Assembly: GCF_015689335.1 (NCBI RefSeq)
Contig: NZ_CP065053.1
Coordinates: 4,154,001-4,218,000, forward strand
Source: Massilia antarctica
Lineage (GTDB): Bacteria > Pseudomonadota > Gammaproteobacteria > Burkholderiales > Burkholderiaceae_D
DNA length: 64,000 nucleotides
Direction: 5' to 3'
Under the pieces are notes generated by a model. It was not told the origin of the DNA. It made no database searches and saw nothing but the letters and a program-made list of their open reading frames with translations. This document shows, piece by piece, positions 51,557 through 59,244 of this stretch. Each line of letters begins with the position of its first letter. Within the stretch, counting starts at the first letter, position 1. The position numbers were made by a program, and so were the translations under genes.

Positions 51557-51586
51557 GGCGCGCCACCGCGCGGGCGGTGGCGCGCC
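51557..51586 (-). terminator. Terminator of the 38-residue gene
   Basis: A perfect 13-bp stem (GGCGCGCCACCGC with GCGGTGGCGCGCC) and a GCGG loop, ending 10 nt after the small gene's stop. On the minus strand it is followed by CCTTGTTTCCC, a short T-rich tract. The GNAT-like gene beyond may be reached only by read-through. Confidence 0.78.
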
Positions 51587-51595
51587 GCGGCGCAC

Positions 51596-51712
51596 TTAGA
51601 GAATGGCGCTAGCGTCTGTCTTGTGTTCCTGCGGTGGCGGTGGTGGTGGTGGGGTAGGGATCATCGATGCGATGGTGGAAACTGCGGTCAGAACAGGAGC
51701 GAGCATAGGCAT
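51596..51712 (-). CDS. 38-residue proline-rich peptide gene with its own hrp-box-like promoter
   Basis: A 38-codon frame: MPMLAPVLTAVSTIASM, then IPTPPPPPPPQEHKTDASAI and a final Leu. It has an N-terminal amphipathic or hydrophobic helix, a run of seven prolines, then a charged tail. Evidence that it is real: AAAGGAAG eight to nine nt before the ATG, a hrp-box-like promoter 49 nt upstream and a perfect terminator just after the stop, so it is a complete single-gene unit. No family was recognised. It could be a secreted peptide, an anchor or a translocon helper; this is speculation. Confidence 0.7.
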   Translation of the reverse strand: MPMLAPVLTAVSTIASMIPTPPPPPPPQEHKTDASAIL

Positions 51713-51760
51713 GGTACTTCCTTTCAATGTGGTCGATTGCAACTCCGGTTGGAGTCTTCA

Positions 51761-51788
51761 TGAGTGGGGCCGGGCGGGCTAAAGTTCC
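51761..51788 (-). promoter_or_regulatory. Hrp-box-like promoter of the 38-residue gene
   Basis: On the minus strand GGAACT (51788-51783) is followed after 15 nt by CCACTCA (51767-51761). The -10 element is a perfect match to CCACNNA and the -35 has one change. The ATG is 49 nt downstream. Confidence 0.72.
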
Positions 51789-51836
51789 GTGCGCGCACCT
51801 GCACGCGCACTGTTTTTTTGGCGCCCCGGCCGCCCC

Positions 51837-52250
51837 CTACGATACCGACAGCAGCCAGGCGCAAGCCTTGTCCTTGGCGGCCAGGATCGTGTCGAGCAGA
51901 TCGGTCTCGTCGACCAACTGCTCGATGCCGATGTGGTGCAGGATGATGTAACGTCCTTCGCTGGCGTCCCACAACCATTCGCCGCCGGGATAGCCGGGGC
52001 AAGCCAGCGGGGCCGCCGCCGCCGGCACCAGCGCGCGGCGTGGCAGATACACGGACACGCACAGGAAGGGCTGCGGCGCGTCGGCCGCCAGCGACGTCAG
52101 CGTGACGATATCGTCGAAGCGCAGCTCCAGTACCGGAGGGCCGCCGGCGCTGTCCTGGCCCGTCAGTTCGACCAGCTCGCGCAGGCAGCGCAGGACAGCA
52201 GCGGCCGAGCCACCGAACGCCTCTGGCGGGACATAGTCGTGTTGCTGCAT
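51837..52250 (-). CDS. Candidate CesT-like class I secretion chaperone
   Basis: A 137-residue acidic protein with the class I chaperone layout: an N-terminal helix (AAAVLRCLRELVELTG), strands (VLELRFDDIVTLTSLAAD; PFLCVSVYLPRRALV; EGRYIILHHIGIEQL) and a C-terminal helix (DTILAAKDKACAWLLSVS). AGAAGG lies before the ATG. It is among tiny genes in a T3SS locus, so an effector or tiny-protein chaperone is plausible. A longer upstream reading is unconserved and was not used. Confidence 0.6.
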   Translation of the reverse strand: MQQHDYVPPEAFGGSAAAVLRCLRELVELTGQDSAGGPPVLELRFDDIVTLTSLAADAPQPFLCVSVYLPRRALVPAAAAPLACPGYPGGEWLWDASEGRYIILHHIGIEQLVDETDLLDTILAAKDKACAWLLSVS

Positions 52251-52574
52251 AGTACCTTCTAGGATAAGTGAGCGGTCGGAGCGATGCAGGATGGGTAGCC
52301 CAATGCTACCCCTTCCGCAGCGCATCGCCAAGATCAAACGGCGTCGGCATGGAGCGTGTCGCAACGATCCGTTGCCCCTGCCCGATGATACTGATTTTTC
52401 CGCGCCGGTTTCTGTGGTCGAAAGAAATGTGGCGCTCCGCCGGGTGGCTTGATGTTGCTTGGTGACAGGTTTGCATGACCGCTGGCGAGAGTCCGGCACC
52501 GGGCCAGGGGGGATTGCTTGAGAATGCTGCGTATTGACGCCCTGCGAACCGCGAACGCGACAGGGCCGGAAATG
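52251..52574. other. Gap upstream of the candidate chaperone
   Basis: About 320 bp with no gene I can support on either strand. No convincing hrp-box was found; the nearest resemblance (a GAAACC with an unsuitable -10) was discarded. It probably holds the promoter of the chaperone gene. Confidence 0.4.
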
Positions 52575-52596
52575 GGCGCCGCCTGCTGGCGGCGCC
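52575..52596 (-). terminator. Hairpin after the 60-residue gene
   Basis: A perfect 9-bp stem GGCGCCGCC / GGCGGCGCC with a TGCT loop, five nt after the stop of the 60-residue gene. The U-run on the minus strand is weak (CATTTCC), so termination may be partial. Confidence 0.6.
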
Positions 52597-52600
52597 GGGA

Positions 52601-52783
52601 TTACTGCTGTTCGTTGACCTGCTTGGCCATGGTGCTGAAAATTTGCAGCTTGGACAGGGCCTGGCCCTGCGCCGCCGCCCAGCGGATCAGGTCGGCGTCG
52701 CCGGCGGGAGCGGCGGGCCACTCGGCCTGGTTGGGCCCGGCCGGCGCCGATAACTGCTGCGCGCGGTTGTTCAGATACGTCAT
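52601..52783 (-). CDS. 60-residue helical protein, candidate T3SS substrate or filament subunit
   Basis: A 60-codon gene with an unusually strong AGGAGG seven nt before its ATG. The N-terminal half is Pro/Ala/Asn-rich and disordered (MTYLNNRAQQLSAPAGPNQA); the C-terminal half is one helix (DADLIRWAAAQGQALSKLQI, then FSTMAKQVNEQQ). There is no signal peptide. The shape, a disordered N-terminus plus one amphipathic helix, fits small secreted T3SS proteins such as needle, rod or Hrp pilin subunits, but sequence similarity is not evident. A hairpin follows, and a hairpin separates it from the 57-residue gene. Confidence 0.62.
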   Translation of the reverse strand: MTYLNNRAQQLSAPAGPNQAEWPAAPAGDADLIRWAAAQGQALSKLQIFSTMAKQVNEQQ

Positions 52784-52817
52784 TGCTGCCTCCTGTATTT
52801 ACCGCGGATCGGAAATG

Positions 52818-52847
52818 CCGAAGGCCGCAACCAAGCGCGGCCTTCGG
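52818..52847 (-). terminator. Hairpin between the 57- and 60-residue genes
   Basis: A perfect 11-bp stem CCGAAGGCCGC / GCGGCCTTCGG with an 8-nt loop, seven nt after the stop of the 57-residue gene. No long U-run follows on the minus strand, so it may limit rather than stop transcription into the 60-residue gene. Confidence 0.65.
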
Positions 52848-52853
52848 CCTTGC

Positions 52854-53027
52854 TTAGATGGCGTTCACCGCGGCGGTGTTGCCCTTCTTCTGGATCGCCG
52901 CCTCCATCTCGGCCTTCGTCAGTTCCATGTTGGCCCGTTGCCCGTCCTTAATCATTGCCAGGGACTGCGAGGTATCCGAAGCTGAAGAAGTATATGGGCG
53001 TTGGTATGGCTGGATATGATTGTTCAT
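52854..53027 (-). CDS. 57-residue protein under a hrp-box-like promoter
   Basis: A 57-codon gene with AAAGGAAAA upstream of its ATG and a hrp-box-like motif 65 nt before the start. The product is Ser/Thr/Gln-rich at the N-terminus (MNNHIQPYQRPYTSSASDTS) with a helical C-terminal half (SLAMIKDGQRANMELTKAEM, then EAAIQKKGNTAAVNAI). It has no signal peptide, membrane segment or cysteine. This composition resembles Hrp-pilin or needle-like and other small secreted T3SS proteins in character only. A hairpin follows. Confidence 0.66.
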   Translation of the reverse strand: MNNHIQPYQRPYTSSASDTSQSLAMIKDGQRANMELTKAEMEAAIQKKGNTAAVNAI

Positions 53028-53092
53028 CGTATTTTCCTTTAAAATTGATTGAGTTCGCCGCCGCGGCCATCCACAGCCTCGGCGGTCCAACA

Positions 53093-53121
53093 TGAGTAGT
53101 CGCGCGGCGTGCATCGGTTCC
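53093..53121 (-). promoter_or_regulatory. Hrp-box-like promoter of the 57-residue gene
   Basis: On the minus strand GGAACC (53121-53116) is followed after 16 nt by CTACTCA (53099-53093). One defined -10 base differs from CCACNNA, and the ACTCA ending matches the pilus, sctD and 38-residue gene boxes. Confidence 0.7.
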
Positions 53122-53261
53122 GTCGCCGCCGCATTTTTTTCGTCGCCGCGCCGCGCTGAGCTTTGTTGAGGAATCGACGGCGCGGGCCAAGTATGATTTG
53201 AACTGCATGCGCCACAGGGCAAGAGGCAGGCGCCGCTGGGGCGCCATTCTTTGGGATACAT

Positions 53262-54356
53262 ATGAGCGATGAATTTTTGGCGGAACGCGACTTGCTGTCC
53301 GAGCTGATTGCACTGGTCAACCAGGGCGAAGTGTTCTCCGACATCCACATCGAGCAGGATGCGCGCATCATGATCAAGACACCGCGCGGCTGGAACGCGG
53401 CGGGCGAGCAGGGCGTGACCCTGGCGGAAATGACGCCGCTGCTGGCCGCCATCGACGAGGATTGGGAAGACAAGATCCTCACTGCCGCCATCGACCGCTC
53501 CTTCGTGCTGACCAATTGCCGGCTGCGCTGCAACCTGTACCGCATGTCGGGCGGGCGCGCGATCGGCATCGCGATCCGGCGCCTGCCGATGGAGCCGATC
53601 ACGATCGAGAAGACCGGGCTGCCGGCCTATGTGCGCACCATGCTGGAAGCGACCAAGGGCGTCATCCTGGTCACCGGCCCGACCGGGTCCGGCAAGACCA
53701 CCACCATGGCCGCGCTGCTCGACCATATCAACCGTACCCGCAGCGCCCACATCGTGACGATCGAGGAACCGATCGAGTACTACCTGCAGCGCGACCAGTC
53801 GATCATTTCGCAAAAGGAGGTGCCAACCGACACGGCCAGCTTTTCGAGCGGCCTGCGCGAAGCGATGCGGCAAAAGCCGGACGTGCTGATGGTCGGCGAG
53901 ATCCGCGACTTTGACACCGCCGACACCGTGCTGCACGCGGGCGAATCTGGCCATCTGGTGCTGGCCACCATGCACACCAACAGCGCGCTGGGCGCGATCA
54001 GCAAGCTGCTGGGCTATTTTCCGGCCGAGCAGCAGGCGCAGCGCGCCGCCGCGCTGGCCAACTCGCTGGTCGGCGTGATTTACCAGAACCTGCTGCCGAG
54101 CGAGGATGGCCGCAGCTTCGTGCTGGCCAGCGAGATGATCTTCAACCACAATCAGCAGGTGGCGCCGCTGATCAGCGATCCGTCCAAGATGCACCTGATC
54201 GCCGATTTCCTCAAGCGCAAGGAAGATAATATGTCGCGCAGCCTGAACGACGTGCTGGCTCAGCTGGTTGGCAAGAAAATGATCGGCGCCAAGGATGCGA
54301 TGCGTTCGGCCTACAACCGGCTGGAGTTGCATGAAATGCTGAGCAACAAGCGCTAG
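53262..54356 (+). CDS. pilT: PilT-family pilus retraction ATPase
   Basis: A 364-residue PilT/VirB11-type ATPase: N-terminal PAS-like domain (VFSDIHIEQDARIMIKTPRG), Walker A GPTGSGKTTT (139-148), Asp box (IVTIEEPIEYYLQRDQ), Walker B VLMVGEIRD and His box (LATMHTNSALG). All catalytic motifs are intact, unlike the ATPase at 47917. It lies outside the pilus operon on its own, after the tiny genes. A role in retraction of the neighbouring type IVb pilus is likely but not proven. Confidence 0.9.
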   Translation: MSDEFLAERDLLSELIALVNQGEVFSDIHIEQDARIMIKTPRGWNAAGEQGVTLAEMTPLLAAIDEDWEDKILTAAIDRSFVLTNCRLRCNLYRMSGGRAIGIAIRRLPMEPITIEKTGLPAYVRTMLEATKGVILVTGPTGSGKTTTMAALLDHINRTRSAHIVTIEEPIEYYLQRDQSIISQKEVPTDTASFSSGLREAMRQKPDVLMVGEIRDFDTADTVLHAGESGHLVLATMHTNSALGAISKLLGYFPAEQQAQRAAALANSLVGVIYQNLLPSEDGRSFVLASEMIFNHNQQVAPLISDPSKMHLIADFLKRKEDNMSRSLNDVLAQLVGKKMIGAKDAMRSAYNRLELHEMLSNKR

Positions 54357-54516
54357 CCCGACGATTTCATCGGTCAAGATTGGCGGTCGCGCCGCGGGCA
54401 TTCCGGCGTGAAGGGGGGATTTTTGCGGAAAACAGATGCAGGAAAGCCGCCAAAGCGCCGCCGCACACGCCTGAGCCAGCGCAAAGGCCGGGCAGGGGTG
54501 CTCGCTACAATGCGCC

Positions 54517-55599
54517 ATGTCCATCCCTCACGACCTCGGATACCGCTCGCTGTTCGCCCACCCGGAACTGGTGCGCGAACTGATCACGGGTTTTACTTCC
54601 TTCAAGCTGCTCGATGAGGTTGCGCTGTCGGCATTCGAGCGGATCAACCCGGCGTATGTCAGCGAGCGCTTGTCGGCCCGTCAGGATGACATCGTCTGGC
54701 GCGTGCAGCTGGGCGACGCGTTTCTTTACGTGTACATTCTGCTGGAATGCCAGTCCGGCGTTGACCGCTGGATGGCCTTGCGCATGCAGACCTATATCGG
54801 CTTGCTGTACCAGGACCTGGTCAAGGGCCACGCATTGTCGCCGGGCTTGCTGTTGCCGCCGGTGCTGCCGCTGGTGTTCTACAACGGCTCGCCGCACTGG
54901 AGCGCCAGCATGGAGCTGGCCGGACTCGTCATGGAAGCGCCCGCCGAGCTGGCAAGGTTCCAGCCATCCCAGCGCTACATGCTGATCGACCAGCAGCGCC
55001 TCGACAGGACGGCGCTGGAAGCGAATGCCAGCTTGCTGGCGCTGCTGTTCCGGCTTGAACTTTCACTCATCCCCGATGTCTTAACAAACGTCCTGCCGGC
55101 GCTGGCGACATGGTTCAAGGGAAGCCATCAGGCCAACCTGCGGCGCTCGGTTCAGGTGTGGGTAAACGGTTTGCTGGCGCGTGCAACCGGCAAACGGGAA
55201 TTGTTCACGTTTGACAGTGTTGAGGAGGATGCTGACATGGGAGCAAAACTTGCAACTTGGGCCGAACAGTTGGAGGAAATCGGCTTTCAAAAGGGCAGCG
55301 CCGAAGGCATGGCGAAAGGCAAGGCGGAAGGCATGGCGAAAGGCGTGACGAAAGGCAAGGCAGAAGGCAAAGCGGAAGGCAAAGCGGAAGGCAAGGCGGA
55401 AGGCAAGGCGGAAGGGCAAGTCATTGCATTCCGCCGGGTACTGGGCAGCCTGTTGTGCAACCGCTTCGGCGAGTTGCCGGCGCTGGCAACGCGGCGCATC
55501 GCCCAAGCCACTCAGGCAGAGCTCGAACAATGGTTCGAGCGCAGCCTCGACGCGCCCAGCCTGCAGGCAGTGTTCGACGAGGGCGCGACATCCACGTAG
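54517..55599 (+). CDS. Rpn-family recombination-promoting nuclease / putative transposase
   Basis: A 360-residue Rpn-type PD-(D/E)XK protein: HDLGYRSLFAHPELVRELIT at the N-terminus and the nuclease core with DDIVWRVQLG, YVYILLECQS and VDRWMALRMQTYIGLLYQDL. A repetitive charged region (MAKGKAEG / GKAE units, about residues 265-303) comes from tandem 12-bp repeats. The C-terminus (VLGSLLCNRFGELPALATRR) resembles DUF4351. Rpn genes behave as mobile or RecA-independent recombination loci. It separates the pilus/tiny-gene block from the sctD-U block and is likely an insertion. Confidence 0.86.
   Translation: MSIPHDLGYRSLFAHPELVRELITGFTSFKLLDEVALSAFERINPAYVSERLSARQDDIVWRVQLGDAFLYVYILLECQSGVDRWMALRMQTYIGLLYQDLVKGHALSPGLLLPPVLPLVFYNGSPHWSASMELAGLVMEAPAELARFQPSQRYMLIDQQRLDRTALEANASLLALLFRLELSLIPDVLTNVLPALATWFKGSHQANLRRSVQVWVNGLLARATGKRELFTFDSVEEDADMGAKLATWAEQLEEIGFQKGSAEGMAKGKAEGMAKGVTKGKAEGKAEGKAEGKAEGKAEGQVIAFRRVLGSLLCNRFGELPALATRRIAQATQAELEQWFERSLDAPSLQAVFDEGATST
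55309..55415 (+). repeat. Tandem 12-bp repeats within the Rpn gene
   Basis: About nine imperfect copies of a GGCAAGGCGGAA-type unit encode repeated Gly-Lys-Ala-Glu or Gly-Met-Ala-Lys. Copy-number change by slippage would keep the frame. Confidence 0.85.
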
Positions 55600-55972
55600 C
55601 CCGGATATGTCGTGAGTAGAGGTCGGCGCTCGCGCCGTGAGACCCCTGATGACGGTTTCTCACTCCAGAGCCTGCCGCTGCCGGCCTTTGCTTGTACGTT
55701 GACGAGCAATACGCGTGGCGCGCATGTGCTCCCTGCCTCGCGATATCCACGCCGACCCATCCTCATCATTGCGGCGCATTCTCGCTCCGTATCTTGCGAA
55801 CCTCCTGTCCCCGGCACGTTCACAAGCACGCGCAGGCGTAGTGGCGTCGTCTTGCACAGTCCAGCCACGCTGCAAGACATGGCCAAACCGGCACCCGCTT
55901 GACGGGCGGATCGCTTCTCCTGAATTCCCAGCCAGATATCCACTGGCGACATCTCCGGGCTGGCGCGCCCGC
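55600..55972. other. Gap between rpn and the cysteine-rich gene
   Basis: About 370 bp with lower GC and mixed codon character. A plus frame (55612-55902) and a minus frame (ATG at 55952, running antisense into rpn) are open, but neither shows a known domain or a ribosome site. It may be flanking DNA of the Rpn insertion. I assign no gene. Confidence 0.4.
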
Positions 55973-56410
55973 CTACACCAGGTCGCGGCCGGCCAGGCAG
56001 TATTCGCCGCCGCAACCGCTGGCGCTGGACGGATCGCAAAAGCCGTCGCTGCCGCAGCGGCGCATGCATTCGATGCGGCTGAGCGCACGCACCGGCGTGA
56101 TGGCGTGTTCGCGCCCGGCGCTGCCGGTGCGCAGCGGCGGCGCTGGGCCGCCAGGCGCCATCGCCAGGTGGCGCATGCGGTCCTCGCCGCCACCAACCAC
56201 GTTGTCGGCGTTTCTCCCATCGTTTTTCCGGCCGCCACGGCGCTCGCCGGAGATGACGTCGGCGCCAGGCGTGGCTTGCGGCGCCGGCAGCGCCTCCAGC
56301 GTTTCCTGCGCCAAGGGCGCTGCGGCGGGCGCCGGCGCGATCACCAGTTCCGGCGCCCCGGCCGCTGCGCACTGCGGCGCCGGCGCCGGCAGGACGGAGT
56401 CACGACGCAT
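55973..56410 (-). CDS. Cysteine-rich 145-residue protein coupled to sctU, unknown
   Basis: A 145-codon frame whose ATG lies 11 nt inside the end of sctU. Codon use (strong G/C third positions) is like the T3SS genes and supports real coding. Residues 1-100 are Pro/Ala/Gly-rich and probably disordered. The C-terminal 35 residues contain IECMRRCGSDGFCDPSS and GCGGEYCLAGRDLV, six cysteines within about 25 residues, suggesting a small disulfide or metal-binding module. There is no signal peptide. It closes the sctD-to-sctU operon. Candidate T3SS substrate or regulator; no family recognised. Confidence 0.62.
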   Translation of the reverse strand: MRRDSVLPAPAPQCAAAGAPELVIAPAPAAAPLAQETLEALPAPQATPGADVISGERRGGRKNDGRNADNVVGGGEDRMRHLAMAPGGPAPPLRTGSAGREHAITPVRALSRIECMRRCGSDGFCDPSSASGCGGEYCLAGRDLV

Positions 56411-57506
56411 GCGAGGGCGGCGCTTCGCCGCGGCTTTCCAGCTCGACCTCGCGGCCGGTATCGTTTTGTTCCAGCAGTTCCTGCACCACCGCATACACCT
56501 GGGCCACCGATTCGTAGCTGGCCCTGGGCACGTACTGGTCAGCCTGACCGGTGGCGTACAGGGTGCGCGCCAGCCAGACGTGGCGGATCACCGGGATGGC
56601 GCGCTCGCGCGCCGTGCGGATCATGGCCTGGGCCACCTCGTCCCTGCCCTTGGCCAGCAGCAGCGGCGCTGGTGTCTGCGCAGGGTCGTAGAACAGCGCC
56701 ACCGCAAAGTGGGTCGGGTTGACCACCACCGCGTTGGCGCCGGCGGTCCGGGCCGGCGGCGATTCCGCGGCCCACTGCAGCGCCAGTCCCTTGCGCGTGT
56801 GCTTGAGCTGCGCGTCCCCTTCGGACTCCTTGTATTCGCGCTTGATCTCTTCCATGTCCATCTTCAGCGAGGCGATGTGGAAGTATTTTTGCAGCGCGAA
56901 GTCGATCAGCCCCAGCACCAGGCACACGCCGACCACCGGATGGAGCACCATGCGCAGCAGCGCGATGAAGCCGACATACACATCCTTCGGTTCGCCGTTG
57001 GCCATCTGCAGGACCGATGGCAGCTGCTTGCGCACCATACACCAGATCATCAGGCCCAAGGTGCCGGCCTTGATCAGCGCCATCAGCAATTCGCCCAGCT
57101 TCTTCTTGGCGAACAGTTGTTTGACGCCGTTGACAGGGTTGACCTTGTCGAGCGTCGGTGTCAGCGATGCGGGCGCGATCAGCACGCCGAACTGGCCCCA
57201 GTGGGCGGCAAAGGCCACCACCATGCACACGACGAAGAGCACGGCGAACACGCCGAGCAGCATGTTGCCGGCGGCGGTCAGCATGAGCGGCATGGCGTGC
57301 TGGAACGGCTGGCCGATCTGGCGCAGCGCCAGCGCGAACAGGGCGTCGAGCGCCGCGTGCCACTGCGGTTCGGTGGCCAGCGCCAGTTCCGACACGGCGA
57401 TCAGCATGGCCACCCGCGCCAGGTCGCGGCTCATCGCGATCTGCCCCTTGTCGCGGGCGTCGTCCACCTTCTTGTCGGTGGGTTGGTGGTTTTTTTCGTC
57501 GCTCAT
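56400..57506 (-). CDS. sctU: T3SS export switch protein SctU (YscU/HrcU/FlhB family)
   Basis: A 368-residue protein. Four membrane helices lie in the N-terminal half (about 75-100, 140-157, 180-203), the linker is KREYKESEGD (223-232), and the autocleavage motif NPTH is at 263-266, intact. The cleaved C-terminal domain has HFAVALFYDPAQTPAPLLLA. It switches export from early to later substrates with SctP. The start overlaps sctT (ATGA). Confidence 0.96.
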   Translation of the reverse strand: MSDEKNHQPTDKKVDDARDKGQIAMSRDLARVAMLIAVSELALATEPQWHAALDALFALALRQIGQPFQHAMPLMLTAAGNMLLGVFAVLFVVCMVVAFAAHWGQFGVLIAPASLTPTLDKVNPVNGVKQLFAKKKLGELLMALIKAGTLGLMIWCMVRKQLPSVLQMANGEPKDVYVGFIALLRMVLHPVVGVCLVLGLIDFALQKYFHIASLKMDMEEIKREYKESEGDAQLKHTRKGLALQWAAESPPARTAGANAVVVNPTHFAVALFYDPAQTPAPLLLAKGRDEVAQAMIRTARERAIPVIRHVWLARTLYATGQADQYVPRASYESVAQVYAVVQELLEQNDTGREVELESRGEAPPSHAS

Positions 57507-58297
57507 GGTCTGCCGTAGTCCAGCATCTGTGGAATGAAGTCGAGCATGTGGGCGAAGTCGCCCGCCACGTAATGCGAAAAAATGGGCCAGTACACCAGCA
57601 GGATGAACAGCCCGGCCAGGCTCTTGAGCGGGGCCGACATGAACGAGACCTGCAGGTTGCCGGCAAAGATGCCGATGATGGCGAAGCCGAAGTCGATCAT
57701 CAGCAGCGGGATGATCACCGGACCGCCATACACCGCGATGTGCCAGAAGAATTCGCCGAAACGGCGGATCAGCAGGTCCAGGTGGCCAGGCTCGAACGGC
57801 GGCGCCAGGCTCAGCGCCGGCCACAGGCCGTAGCTCTCGATCAGGATGCGCACCAGTGCCAGGAACAGGCCGGCTTCGACCATCATCACCACCGTCGCCT
57901 GCAGCAGCATGGCGCCCAGCGCGCTGGCGTCCTGGTCGAGCGAGGCGTTGTTGGACTGGATCTGGATCGGCGAGCGCTGGGCGTCCAGGATCGAGCCGAT
58001 CGACTGCGCCACCCACACCGGGATCGCCATCAGTACCCCGAGCAGCAGGCCGATGCCGGCTTCCTTGAACGCCAGGGTGGCGGCCACCAGCAGGCCCGGG
58101 GTGGCATGCTGCAGCGACAGGAAGGCCGGCACCAGCGCCGGCAGCGCGATGGCGAAGGCCACCGCATTGCGCATCATGCCCTGCAGGGTGCGCGTGCTGA
58201 AGCCCGGCAGGATCGCCAGGCACACGGCGCTGCGCGGCACCGTCAGCGCCATGGCAGTCAGGAAGGTTTGCAGGTCGATCAGCAGCGAGGCATCCAT
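57503..58297 (-). CDS. sctT: T3SS export apparatus protein SctT
   Basis: A 264-residue FliR/SpaR-family membrane protein of the export core: RSAVCLAILPGFSTRTLQGM, GIGLLLGVLMAIPVWVAQSI and GMLLQATVVMMVEAGLFLA-type helices (AMLLQATVVMMVEAGLFLAL). It has about six to eight hydrophobic segments and full length. Overlaps sctU and abuts sctS. Confidence 0.95.
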   Translation of the reverse strand: MDASLLIDLQTFLTAMALTVPRSAVCLAILPGFSTRTLQGMMRNAVAFAIALPALVPAFLSLQHATPGLLVAATLAFKEAGIGLLLGVLMAIPVWVAQSIGSILDAQRSPIQIQSNNASLDQDASALGAMLLQATVVMMVEAGLFLALVRILIESYGLWPALSLAPPFEPGHLDLLIRRFGEFFWHIAVYGGPVIIPLLMIDFGFAIIGIFAGNLQVSFMSAPLKSLAGLFILLVYWPIFSHYVAGDFAHMLDFIPQMLDYGRP

Positions 58298-58298
58298 G

Positions 58299-58562
58299 CT
58301 AGCGCCCGATGGTGGGGATCAGCACGAAGGCGCGCTCGGCCAGTTGCATGATCTCGGAGCCGAACCAGCGCCCCAGCACGGCGACCGTGAGCGCCACCGA
58401 CAGCAGCTTGACCACATAGGGCAGGGTCTGGTCCTGCACCTGGGTGACCGCCTGCACCAGCGAGACGAGCACGCCGAACAGGGTGGCGATCAGCAGCGGC
58501 GGCGCCGAGATGACGATCGCCAGCCACAGGCCTTGCTGGAAGAATTGGAGTGTGTCGCCCAT
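58299..58562 (-). CDS. sctS: T3SS export apparatus protein SctS
   Basis: An 87-residue FliQ-family protein with two membrane hairpin helices: GLWLAIVISAPPLLIATLFG and LPYVVKLLSVALTVAVLG. The loop SLVQAVTQVQDQTLPY is the family signature. Standard length. Confidence 0.95.
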   Translation of the reverse strand: MGDTLQFFQQGLWLAIVISAPPLLIATLFGVLVSLVQAVTQVQDQTLPYVVKLLSVALTVAVLGRWFGSEIMQLAERAFVLIPTIGR

Positions 58563-58584
58563 GGCGCGCCTCGGAAACAGGAGA

Positions 58585-59244
58585 TCAAAGATAGGACATG
58601 GCCAGGGCGTTGAGCAGCTTGGCCCAACCGCCGACCATGGCGAACAGCAGCAGCTTGAGCGGAATCGTGATGGTCTGCGGACTGACCTGCTGCATGCCCA
58701 GCGCCATCAGCAGGTTCGATACCAGCAGGTCGATGACGACGAAGGGAATATAGATCAGGAAGCCGATCTGGTAGCCGGTCTGCAGTTCCGACACCACGAA
58801 GGCCGGCACCAGCACCAGCAGGTCGCTCGATGTGGCGGCTTGCGCCATGTCCTTGGGCCACAGCTTCCTGGCCGATTCCAGGAACAGCTCGCGCGGCTCC
58901 GGCTGGCTGAACCGGAGCATGAAGGTGCGCAGCGGTTCGACCGCTTCGCGCGCCTGGGTCAGCAACTGGCCGCCATGGCCCGCGCCTCCGCGCGCCTCGA
59001 TGGCCAGCGCGCGCTCGCCGATCTGCTGCGCCGTCGGTGCCATGATGAAGATGCTCATCGACAGCGCAATGCCATAGATGGCCAAGGTCGGCGGAACCTG
59101 CTGCACGCCGATGGCGTTGCGCAGCACCAGCAGCACCAGTGAAATTTTCAGGAACGAGGTGGTGACGACCACGATCAGCGGGATCAGCGACATCATCCCG
59201 AGCAGGATCGCGAACGAGACCACGTCGTACTGGCCGCTCATCAT
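58585..59244 (-). CDS. sctR: T3SS export apparatus protein SctR
   Basis: A 219-residue FliP-family protein: VVVTTSFLKISLVLLVLRNA, IGVQQVPPTLAIYGIALSMS and FVVSELQTGYQIGFLIYIPF, then LLVSNLLMALGMQQVSPQTI. It forms the pentameric core of the export pore. The first of two tandem ATGs (59244) overlaps the sctQ stop (ATGA). Confidence 0.96.
   Translation of the reverse strand: MMSGQYDVVSFAILLGMMSLIPLIVVVTTSFLKISLVLLVLRNAIGVQQVPPTLAIYGIALSMSIFIMAPTAQQIGERALAIEARGGAGHGGQLLTQAREAVEPLRTFMLRFSQPEPRELFLESARKLWPKDMAQAATSSDLLVLVPAFVVSELQTGYQIGFLIYIPFVVIDLLVSNLLMALGMQQVSPQTITIPLKLLLFAMVGGWAKLLNALAMSYL

Noticed and set aside
52390..52415. Possible hrp box before the candidate chaperone (GAAACC on the minus strand)
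   Set aside because: Neither a 15- nor a 16-nt spacing gives an xxACTCA-type -10 element.
55309..55415. Collagen-like or adhesin repeat domain
   Set aside because: The GKAE repeats are charged helical linkers inside a PD-(D/E)XK Rpn protein without a signal peptide.
55512..55952. Minus-strand frame between the cysteine-rich gene and rpn
   Set aside because: It runs antisense into the rpn 3' end, lacks a ribosome site and a domain, and has mixed codon use; not called as a gene.
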